The translations under genes were made by a program, and so were the position numbers. From positions 1 to 41,338 of the forward strand of contig NZ_AKKF01000150.1 of the NCBI RefSeq assembly GCF_000281955.1: 41,338 nt of DNA, read 5' to 3'. Below the pieces are notes generated by a model. The model made no database searches and was not told where the DNA came from. It saw only the letters and a list, made by a program, of their open reading frames with translations. This DNA is from Caulobacter sp. AP07. Its GTDB lineage: Bacteria > Pseudomonadota > Alphaproteobacteria > Caulobacterales > Caulobacteraceae. This document shows, piece after piece, positions 31,512 through 41,338 of this stretch (position 1 is the first letter of the stretch; each line of letters starts with the position of its first letter).

Positions 31512-31978
31512 AGCTGACCCTCGATCCGGTCCGCTAGGCCCCTCGCCCCCGCCACCGCATCGGCCCAGGTCGCGTCGAAACCGGCCTCGTCGCCGAAATA
31601 GGGATCGGTCACCGCCTCGCCGCGCCGCCCCTCGACGACGTCGAGCAGCAGCAGGAGCTCGGCCGTCCCGTCGGCCGGCCGCAACGCCTTCAGCGCCGCG
31701 AGGTTGTCGCGGTCCAGGGCGACGATGTGGCTGAAGCGCCGGAAATCCTCGGGGCGGACCTGGCGGGCGCGATAGTGGCCGATATCGACGCCGTTGCGCC
31801 GCGCCACCGCCTGGGCGCGCCGGTCCGGCGGGCCGCCGACGTGCCAGTCGCCGGTGCCCGCCGAATCGATCTCGACGTCCAGGCCCCGGCGCCCGGCCTC
31901 CTGGCGAAAGGCGGCCTCGGCCAGGGGCGAGCGACAGATGTTGCCCAGGCAGACGAACAAGACGGCGGGTCGCGACAC
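31508..31978 (-). CDS. Low-molecular-weight protein-tyrosine phosphatase
   Basis: The 156-residue enzyme has the active-site loop CLGNICRS (nucleophile Cys10, Arg16) right after the first strand, plus the general-acid motif DPYFGDE. Normal family length. Such enzymes dephosphorylate tyrosine on proteins or act with exopolysaccharide kinases; no kinase is nearby. The start at 31978 is divergent from msrA. Confidence 0.94.
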   Translation of the reverse strand: MSRPAVLFVCLGNICRSPLAEAAFRQEAGRRGLDVEIDSAGTGDWHVGGPPDRRAQAVARRNGVDIGHYRARQVRPEDFRRFSHIVALDRDNLAALKALRPADGTAELLLLLDVVEGRRGEAVTDPYFGDEAGFDATWADAVAGARGLADRIEGQL

Positions 31979-32073
31979 GGGGAACCTCTTGATCCGGGGC
32001 GGCCGCGCTTGCGCGCGACGCCGAGACGTCCAACATGTGGCCTCGACCGACGCTCTTGAACAGGACCCTTGCC

Positions 32074-32598
32074 ATGGCCGCCACCACCGAAACCGCGATC
32101 CTGGCCGGAGGCTGCTTCTGGGGCGTCCAGGACCTGCTGCGGCGCTATCCCGGCGTGATCTCGACGCGGGTCGGCTATTCGGGCGGCGACGTGCCCAACG
32201 CCACCTATCGCAACCACGGGACCCACGCCGAGGCGATCGAGATCGTCTTCGACCCGGCGACCATCAGCTACCGCCGCCTGCTGGAATTCTTCTTCCAGAT
32301 CCACGACCCGACCACGCTGAACCGTCAGGGCAACGACCTGGGCCTGAGCTATCGCTCGGCGATCTATTACACCAGCGAAGACCAGAAGGCCGTGGCCCTG
32401 GAAACCATCGCCGACGTCGACGCCTCGAACCTGTGGCCCGGCAAGGTGGTCACCGAAGTCGAGCCGGCCGGCGACTTCTGGGAAGCCGAACCGGAGCACC
32501 AGGACTATCTGGAGCGCATCCCCAACGGCTACACCTGCCACTTCATCCGGCCCGACTGGAAGCTGCCGACCCGGGCCGACCGCGCCGCGGCCGGCTGA
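32074..32598 (+). CDS. msrA: Peptide-methionine (S)-S-oxide reductase MsrA
   Basis: The 174-residue repair enzyme reduces methionine-S-sulfoxide. The catalytic motif GGCFWGV (Cys14) follows the first strand, with [47 protein letters not shown] and RSAIYY. I chose the ATG at 32074; an upstream start at 32035 adds a non-conserved lead. The enzyme likely relies on thioredoxin. No msrB is adjacent. Confidence 0.95.
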   Translation: MAATTETAILAGGCFWGVQDLLRRYPGVISTRVGYSGGDVPNATYRNHGTHAEAIEIVFDPATISYRRLLEFFFQIHDPTTLNRQGNDLGLSYRSAIYYTSEDQKAVALETIADVDASNLWPGKVVTEVEPAGDFWEAEPEHQDYLERIPNGYTCHFIRPDWKLPTRADRAAAG

Positions 32599-32757
32599 GT
32601 CGCACGGTCCCCACGACCGGCCCGCGCATTTCGCCGCACCCCGTCGCGCGCCCCCTCTTCCCCCCCGGCGCGATTACGCTAATGTCGCAAGTCCATTCAT
32701 TGCGGGGCCGCTCGGGGGATTCTCTATCGGCCGCGACCCCGGGACCTGGACCGAGAC

Positions 32758-33876
32758 ATGAAGCTTACCATCGAGCGGGCGGCGCTGCTGAAAGCGCTGG
32801 GTCACGTGCAGAGCGTCGTCGAACGCCGCAACACCATCCCGATCCTGTCGAACATCCTGCTGTCGGCCGAACGCGACACCCTGTCGTTCTCGGCCACCGA
32901 CCTGGACATGGAGATCATCGACGAGGGCCTGGCCCAGATCGACCAGCCCGGCCAGATCACCGCCCCGGCCCACACCCTCTATGAAATCGTCCGCAAGCTG
33001 CCCGACGGCTCGGACGTCTCGCTGTCGTTCAGCGGCGACGACCCCCGCCTGGTGATCCAGGCCGGCCGCTCGCGCTTCAACCTGCCGGTGCTGCCGGCCG
33101 GCGACTTCCCGGTGATGAGCAGCGACGGCCTGTCGGGCCGCATCTCGGTCGACACCAACGAGCTGATCCGGCTGATCGACAAGACCCGCTTCGCGATCTC
33201 GACCGAAGAGACCCGCTACTATCTGAACGGCCTCTACCTCCACACCGTCAACGACGGCGGCGAGGTCAAGCTGCGGGCCGTGGCCACCGACGGCCACCGC
33301 CTGGCCCTGGCCGAGATGACCGCCCCCGAGGGCGCCGCCGGCCTGCCCGGCATCATCGTGCCCCGCAAGACCATCCAGGAGGCCCGCCGCCTGATGGAAT
33401 CGGCCGGCGAGCAGGTCGACCTGCAGGTCTCCGCCCAGAAGGTGCGCTTCGAATTCGGCCGCGCCGCCCTGACCTCCAAGGTCATCGACGGGGCCTTCCC
33501 CGACTATCTGCGGGTCATCCCGCGCGACAACGCCAAGATCCTGACGCTGGACAACGACCTGTTCGCCAAGGCCGTCGACCGGGTGGCCACGATCTCGGCC
33601 GAGAAGAGCCGCTCGGTGAAGCTGGCGGTCGAGCCGGGCCGAATCACCCTGACGGTGCGCAACATGGAAGCCGGCCAGGCGGTGGAAGAGGTCGAGGTCG
33701 ACTACGACGGCGAGCCCTTCGAGATCGGCTTCAACGCCCGCTACCTGCTGGACGTCTGCGGCCAGATCGGCGGCCCGATCGCCGAGTTCCGCTTCGCCGA
33801 CCCGGCCTCGCCGACCCTGGTGGTCGACCCGACCGACCCGGGCGTGAAGTACGTGCTGATGCCGCTGCGGGTGTAG
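32758..33876 (+). CDS. dnaN: DNA polymerase III beta subunit (sliding clamp)
   Basis: The 372-residue clamp has three repeated domains. It begins MKLTIERAALLKALGHVQSVVERRNTIPILSN and ends VLMPLRV, the typical clamp terminus. It encircles DNA and tethers polymerase III and other partners through its hydrophobic cleft. It is followed by a 51-residue membrane peptide, recF and gyrB, the usual alphaproteobacterial near-origin order without dnaA adjacent. Confidence 0.98.
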   Translation: MKLTIERAALLKALGHVQSVVERRNTIPILSNILLSAERDTLSFSATDLDMEIIDEGLAQIDQPGQITAPAHTLYEIVRKLPDGSDVSLSFSGDDPRLVIQAGRSRFNLPVLPAGDFPVMSSDGLSGRISVDTNELIRLIDKTRFAISTEETRYYLNGLYLHTVNDGGEVKLRAVATDGHRLALAEMTAPEGAAGLPGIIVPRKTIQEARRLMESAGEQVDLQVSAQKVRFEFGRAALTSKVIDGAFPDYLRVIPRDNAKILTLDNDLFAKAVDRVATISAEKSRSVKLAVEPGRITLTVRNMEAGQAVEEVEVDYDGEPFEIGFNARYLLDVCGQIGGPIAEFRFADPASPTLVVDPTDPGVKYVLMPLRV

Positions 33877-33977
33877 GGGCGAACCTCAAGGCCCAAGGCC
33901 CAGATTCGGCCTCCGTTCCCACTCGCGCACGCCACGATTCGGGCGCAGACCCCAAGGCTCCTCCAAGGGAGTCCGCC

Positions 33978-34133
33978 ATGCGCGTGGCCTGGGAACGAAT
34001 CGTCGCCGTCCTGTTCAGTGGAGCCGCCTGGTTGCTGATCCTGCTGGGGGCGCCGCACATGCTCCACGCCCTGCGCGGTCCGCCGCGCCTGGTGGCCCAT
34101 GCCGGGGCCAGCCGGCGTCGCGACCAGGGCTGA
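33978..34133 (+). CDS. 51-residue membrane peptide between dnaN and recF
   Basis: The ATG at 33978 has GGGAG upstream, and the peptide begins MRVAWERIVAVLFSGAAWLL. A single membrane helix (about residues 8-25) is followed by a short basic tail. It lies on the same strand as dnaN and recF with gaps of 101 and 56 bases. I know of no family. The coding quality is reasonable but the evidence is thin. Confidence 0.5.
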   Translation: MRVAWERIVAVLFSGAAWLLILLGAPHMLHALRGPPRLVAHAGASRRRDQG

Positions 34134-34189
34134 TCCCCTTCATCGGCCGGCGGATTTAGACGCCGGCCGCGAATAGGCTAGAAGGCGCT

Positions 34190-37857
<3,668 letters not shown>

Positions 37858-37877
37858 CGCCTCTTCCTAAATCCGCT

Positions 37878-37899
37878 CATCCTGGCGAATGCCGGGATG
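37878..37899. terminator. Hairpin between convergent gyrB and the 338-residue gene
   Basis: CATCCTGGC (37878-37886) pairs, with one wobble, with GCCGGGATG (37891-37899) around GAAT. It sits between gene ends, with no T-tract. Confidence 0.55.
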
Positions 37900-37914
37900 G
37901 GCGAAACTTGGGAC

Positions 37915-38931
37915 TCAGTCATCCGTGAAGTAGTCGGCGATCGCCGCATCCAGCGGCTCGAGCGCAAAGGTCGGCGACCCCGCCCGTTCGAGCGCCCGGC
38001 GGATCTGCCAGGCGCTGCGGCCGACATGGATGCCCATGCCCCGCAGCTCGGCGATGATCGCGGCCCGGGTCGCCTCGTCCACCGCCTTGTTGTTCTCCAG
38101 CCGCGCCTGGTCGAGCCGCCAGCCGAAATAGCTGTCGGGCGTCACCTCGATCACCGCGCCCGGGGCGGGCAGCCACTCGTAGATCGCGGCCCGATGGTCG
38201 AGGGCGTGGTCCACATAGTCGGCCAGGCAGTTGCGATAGCGGCGCGCGGCGTCGCGGATCGCCGCCGCCGTCTCCAGCGGCCGCAGGCGCTCCGTACCCG
38301 GATGGGGCGGCTTGGGCAGCTGGTGGCGGAAATCATCGGCCACCAGGTTGAACAGCGCCTTGGCGCTGGCCGCCCGCCCCCAGGCGACGATCTTCTGGGC
38401 CAGGACGTCCCGCGGCAGCCTGCGGGCCAGCAGGGCGTGCGCCTCGGCCAGCAATCCGGCCTGGCCGGGGGTCACCCGCACCATGACGCCGCCGATGTCG
38501 CGTAGCGGTCGCGGCAGGGCGTCCAGGGTCTGGACCTGGGCCGAGGTGATCTGGACCGCGTGGCGCAGGGTCTTGGCCGGCGCCGGGTCGGCCAGCAGCG
38601 CCACCAGGCCGCGATAGTCCCGCGGCTCCCAGGCGATCTCGCCCAGCCGTTCCAGGGCGCGGCACAGGCCGTCCGGGGCCGGATCAACGACCAGGCGCAC
38701 GGCCTTGCGCAGCGGCGTCGCCAGCAGCTGGACGACGTCGACGGGCTCCCGATGGTCCAGCTCCAGGGCCAGCATCAGGCAGATCAGGTGTCGCCGCGCC
38801 GTCGGGGCGGTGACGAAGGCGGTGTGGGGCGCGGGCCACAGCGCGGCCAGGACGTCCGCATAGGCGGGCGCGATCAGGCGCAGCAGGGGCGAGGCGACCT
38901 CGGTCGCCCGGGCCAGGGACAGGGTGGGCAT
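37915..38931 (-). CDS. Uncharacterised 338-residue protein, possibly PcfJ-like
   Basis: A soluble, mostly helical protein. The C-terminal part shows a conserved-looking block RRYRNCLADYVDHALDHRAAIYEW, VIEVTPDSYFGWRLDQARLENNK and a helix IIAELRGMGIHVG. The order NC-x2-Y, a strand pair and a Gln/Asn-rich turn is reminiscent of PcfJ-like proteins of plasmids and phages, but the match is weak and I would not transfer a function. The start is a GTG/ATG near 38931. It is convergent with gyrB. Confidence 0.7.
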   Translation of the reverse strand: MPTLSLARATEVASPLLRLIAPAYADVLAALWPAPHTAFVTAPTARRHLICLMLALELDHREPVDVVQLLATPLRKAVRLVVDPAPDGLCRALERLGEIAWEPRDYRGLVALLADPAPAKTLRHAVQITSAQVQTLDALPRPLRDIGGVMVRVTPGQAGLLAEAHALLARRLPRDVLAQKIVAWGRAASAKALFNLVADDFRHQLPKPPHPGTERLRPLETAAAIRDAARRYRNCLADYVDHALDHRAAIYEWLPAPGAVIEVTPDSYFGWRLDQARLENNKAVDEATRAAIIAELRGMGIHVGRSAWQIRRALERAGSPTFALEPLDAAIADYFTDD

Positions 38932-39316
38932 CTTGGGCTCCCGGCGACGGCCGGGAACGGCCGCCTAGCGGTGTTGGACTCGAAGGGGCGGACACGGCTC
39001 GCTCGACGCGCGCCATCGCACCCGGATCGGGGGCTTGTGTGGCTGTGCAGCGTCGAAAGTCATACGAGCGGTGATCTCCGGGGAGCGTTGATGGGCGGGT
39101 GCTGATCCCACGATCCTTCGCCTGGAACAAGGCCGCCAACCGCGAACCGGCGCTGCGGCCTAGCTATTGTTGCGCTCGGGCCACGGTTCGTCGAACGGCG
39201 TATGGCGCGCTCGTTCCGGGCCTGGAGCCCCCGGCCGGCTATTTTCGGGGTTGCCAGAACCACCCCATAGCTATGTATATAGTACGACATATAGATTGAG
39301 GTTTCGGAGCCTGACC
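38932..39316. other. Intergenic region between divergent genes
   Basis: Nothing gene-like is seen. The left 300 bases are GC-rich without notable structure. The last 60 bases are sharply AT-rich and hold a candidate operator/promoter (39271-39291) for the MarR-GNAT gene. Confidence 0.5.
39271..39291 (+). promoter_or_regulatory. AT-rich inverted-repeat operator upstream of MarR-GNAT
   Basis: TATGT (39272-39276) and ACATA (39287-39291) form inverted arms, and CTATGTATATAG (39271-39282) is itself nearly palindromic. The block is the only AT-rich stretch nearby, 25 bases upstream of the gene, and suits MarR-type autorepression. Confidence 0.5.
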
Positions 39317-40288
39317 ATGACGACCGACGTGCTCGCCGAGCTGGGCCCCCTGTTCCTGGGCAGCCGCCTCAAGCGCCTGGCCGACCGTTTCCAGGCCGAC
39401 GCCGCCGCCACCCTGCAGGCGACGAACCTGCCGATCCAGCCGGCCCAGCAACTGCTGCTGGCCACCCTGCGGCGTCAGGGTCCGCTGACGGTCGGGGCGA
39501 TCGCCCAGCACCTGCGCATCAGCCAGCCCACCATCACCCGCACCATTCAGGCCCTGGTTGACCAGGGCCTGATCACCGCCAGCCGCGAAGGCCGCGACCA
39601 GCGCCACAAGACCCTCACCCTCAGCCCGGAGGGCGAGGCGCTGATCGCCCGCGCCGAGCGCGACCTGTGGCCGCGCGTCGAGGCGGCGGCCGTCGAGATG
39701 TGCCGCGGCTTGCGCGGATCCTTCCTGGAGCAGATCGCCATGCTGGAAGCCGAACTGGACAAGCGCTCCCTGACCAAGCGCGTCGAGGCCCTGGCGGCGT
39801 CGGCCGACGCCGGCCTGGCGATCCGCGACTTCGCCGACGACCTGGCCGAGCCGTTCTACCGGATCAACGCCGAATGGATCGAGGAGATGTTCGCGCTCGA
39901 GGACAACGACATCCGGCTGCTGTCCAACCCCCGCGAACTGATCGTCGACAAGGGCGGCGTCATCCTGTTCGCCGACACGCCCGACCTCGGCGTCGTCGGC
40001 ACCTGCGCCCTGATGAAGATGAAGGACGGCTGGTTCGAGCTGACCAAGATGGGGGTCTCGAAGGCGGCGCGCGGGCGCAAGGTCGGCGAGTTCCTGCTCG
40101 CCCAGGCCCTGGAGCGGGCTGCGGCGATGGGCGTCGAGCGCCTGTACCTGCTGACCAACACCAAGTGCGCGGCGGCGATCCACCTCTACGAGAAGCTGGG
40201 CTTCCAGCACGACGCCGAGATCATGGCCACCTTCGGCGGCCGCTACGCGCGATGCGACGTGGCGATGAGCTATCGACCCCAGGCGTAG
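39317..40288 (+). CDS. MarR-type regulator fused to a GNAT acetyltransferase
   Basis: The 323-residue two-domain protein has an N-terminal MarR winged helix (about 25-145: QQLLLATLRRQGPLTVGAIAQHLRISQPTITRTIQALVDQGLITASREGRDQRHKTLTLSPEG) and a C-terminal GNAT domain (about 175-320). The acetyl-CoA loop is GVSKAARGRKVGEFLLAQAL, followed by NTKCAAAIHLYEKLGF. MarR-GNAT fusions are a known architecture in bacteria; the acetylated substrate and the genes regulated are usually unknown. An AT-rich operator-like site precedes it, and the start is the ATG at 39317. Confidence 0.92.
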   Translation: MTTDVLAELGPLFLGSRLKRLADRFQADAAATLQATNLPIQPAQQLLLATLRRQGPLTVGAIAQHLRISQPTITRTIQALVDQGLITASREGRDQRHKTLTLSPEGEALIARAERDLWPRVEAAAVEMCRGLRGSFLEQIAMLEAELDKRSLTKRVEALAASADAGLAIRDFADDLAEPFYRINAEWIEEMFALEDNDIRLLSNPRELIVDKGGVILFADTPDLGVVGTCALMKMKDGWFELTKMGVSKAARGRKVGEFLLAQALERAAAMGVERLYLLTNTKCAAAIHLYEKLGFQHDAEIMATFGGRYARCDVAMSYRPQA

Positions 40289-40360
40289 TCGCGGGGTGGT
40301 TCACCCTGGGCTTGAGTGATTTCGCCAACCAGCCCATGCTCCAGCTTCTGGAGAACCCGC

Positions 40361-40816
40361 ATGTCGACAGTCCACGCTCTCCGCGCCGCGACGGCCTTCG
40401 CCCTGGCGACGGCCCTGGCGGGGTGCGCGCTGTTCGCCCCGCCCTATGACGCGACGCTCGATCAGAAGACCACCACCGCCTACGAGGGCGTGGCCCGGCT
40501 GGCGGCCGAGGCGGAGATGGGGCTCTACCAGGACAAGGCGACCTATGCCGGCAAGATCGGGACCTATGCCGACATCCAGGCCGCCCTGGCCGTGGCGGCC
40601 ATCCGGGCCAGCACGGCCCCGGTCGGCGGCAAGCGGGCCGGCGAGGCGCGCGACATCACGGTCGGGCTGATCAAGGGCTGCGGCGGCCAGGTCTCCGGCC
40701 TGGCGACCCTGCACAAGGCCTTTGGCGTCGTCCCGGGAACGGGCGCGACCACCGCGATGATGGTCAGTTGCGACCAGGCGGCCAAGGCCGTCGGCGCCAT
40801 GAAGAACGGCGGGTAG
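40361..40816 (+). CDS. Putative lipoprotein, partner of the next gene
   Basis: The 151-residue protein has a lipobox LAGC (Cys22) and a helical mature domain (YEGVARLAAEAEMGLYQDKATYAGKIGTYADIQAALAVAAIRAS). Two further Cys residues (in IKGCGGQ and VSCDQA) may pair. The family is unknown. The ATG is at 40361, 73 bases after the MarR-GNAT stop and 4 bases before the next start, so it forms a pair with the downstream gene. Confidence 0.75.
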   Translation: MSTVHALRAATAFALATALAGCALFAPPYDATLDQKTTTAYEGVARLAAEAEMGLYQDKATYAGKIGTYADIQAALAVAAIRASTAPVGGKRAGEARDITVGLIKGCGGQVSGLATLHKAFGVVPGTGATTAMMVSCDQAAKAVGAMKNGG

Positions 40817-40820
40817 GACC

Positions 40821-41198
40821 ATGGTCGATTTCGCGAACCTGAACATCGACACCGTCGACCAGTTGGTCTCCGTGCTGGAGGACGAGCTGAAGGGGGTGTC
40901 CGCCGCCTGGTGGAAGGCCAACAAGGTGGTGCTGCCGGGCTACCTGCGCAGCCTGGCCGAGGCGTCGATCCAGACGCGCCTGGCCCTGGCCAACGGCCTG
41001 ATCCCGCCCGAGGCGGCCGACATGATCCTGCACAACCAGGAACTGGCCTTCAACCAGACCCTGCAGTTCACCAAGCTGATGACCCTGGTCCTGGCCCAGC
41101 AGCTGCTCAACGCCGCGTTCACGGTGATCGGCTGGGTGATCTTCAACAAGACGGGGATCAACCTGGCGCCGAACCTGGTGCGGCCGGAGGCGACCTAA
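40821..41198 (+). CDS. Uncharacterised 125-residue protein, partner of the lipoprotein
   Basis: An amphipathic helical protein with a hydrophobic stretch near the end (LVLAQQLLNAAFTVIGWVIF, about residues 92-111), which could be a membrane helix or an amphipathic packing helix. It begins MVDFANLNIDTVDQLVSVLEDEL. The gene starts four bases after the lipoprotein stop with GGTAGGACC upstream, so the two are co-translated. No family is recognised. Confidence 0.7.
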   Translation: MVDFANLNIDTVDQLVSVLEDELKGVSAAWWKANKVVLPGYLRSLAEASIQTRLALANGLIPPEAADMILHNQELAFNQTLQFTKLMTLVLAQQLLNAAFTVIGWVIFNKTGINLAPNLVRPEAT

Positions 41199-41230
41199 AA
41201 GGTTCAGGGTGGGTGGAAGCGGACTACCGT

Positions 41231-41338
41231 TCTTCCCTCCCTTTTATGGGGAGGGGGGACCAGCGAAGCTGGTGGGTGGGGCTTCACCGCCGCTCAAACG
41301 CCCTGCACCGATCCCCCACCCGACCCGCTACGCGGGCC
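41231..41338. repeat. Dispersed intergenic repeat (CTCACCCGACCCCGC type), partial copy 2
   Basis: A CCCTCCC/GGGAGGG hairpin (about 41235-41257) is followed by a GGTGGGTGGGG block and, at the very edge, CCCACCCGACCCGCTACGCGGG. It resembles 28316-28475 and is cut by the window end. Confidence 0.55.

Overview
The window is GC-rich DNA (roughly two thirds G+C by eye) from an alphaproteobacterium, most likely Caulobacter or a close relative. Support comes from the near-origin block rph, hrcA, grpE, dnaN, recF, gyrB, the block comM, gshB, SirB1-like, yraN, rsmI, hemW, rdgB, the protein sequences themselves, frequent ATGA stop/start overlaps and GTG/TTG starts. The genus is inferred from remembered gene order and sequence style, not from a search.

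Layout. 1-940 has no convincing gene but holds two large inverted repeats. 941-3319 (minus) is a tightly coupled unit: rlmN, an NTF2-like protein, a 31-residue micro-ORF and an AlbA_2/Schlafen-type protein that looks acquired. 3493-11629 carries an M2 zinc dipeptidase, a TadG-like von Willebrand protein with two inserted repeat domains, a 2OG-Fe(II) dioxygenase, an OmpA-type lipoprotein, the enoyl-ACP reductase fabV and an unusual MerR-ATPase fusion with a textbook 19-bp-spacer promoter.

11725-19439 is the most striking region. The comM (yifB) gene is cut in two, directly after its Walker B motif, by a 6156-bp transposon at 12367-18522. The element has perfect 25-bp terminal inverted repeats, an 8-bp target duplication (CCGAACTC) and an IS1595/ISXO2-type transposase. 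Its cargo is about ten small genes: a NYN-domain RNase-like protein preceded by a promoter, a structured leader and an intrinsic terminator; a secreted staphylococcal-nuclease-like protein; an XRE regulator with its own palindromic operator; a DUF6471-like protein; SPOR-like and EACC1-like proteins; two paralogous coiled-coil/winged-helix proteins; and several unknowns. This is the best candidate in the window for an undescribed system.

19560-25843 (minus) is gshB, SirB1-like, yraN, rsmI and hemW, interrupted on the plus strand by a Tat-exported GH43 glycosidase under a LacI-type operator. 25973-31032 contains rdgB, rph, hrcA and grpE, with a plus-strand group (GST, a 38-residue membrane peptide, DUF2975 plus HTH) sitting between rdgB and rph. 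31140-37857 holds an exported protein, a low-molecular-weight tyrosine phosphatase, msrA, and the replication genes dnaN, recF and gyrB with a 51-residue membrane peptide between dnaN and recF. The right end has an unknown 338-residue protein, a MarR-GNAT fusion and a lipoprotein/hydrophobic-protein pair, and finishes inside a dispersed intergenic repeat.

No tRNA, rRNA or CRISPR array was recognised.
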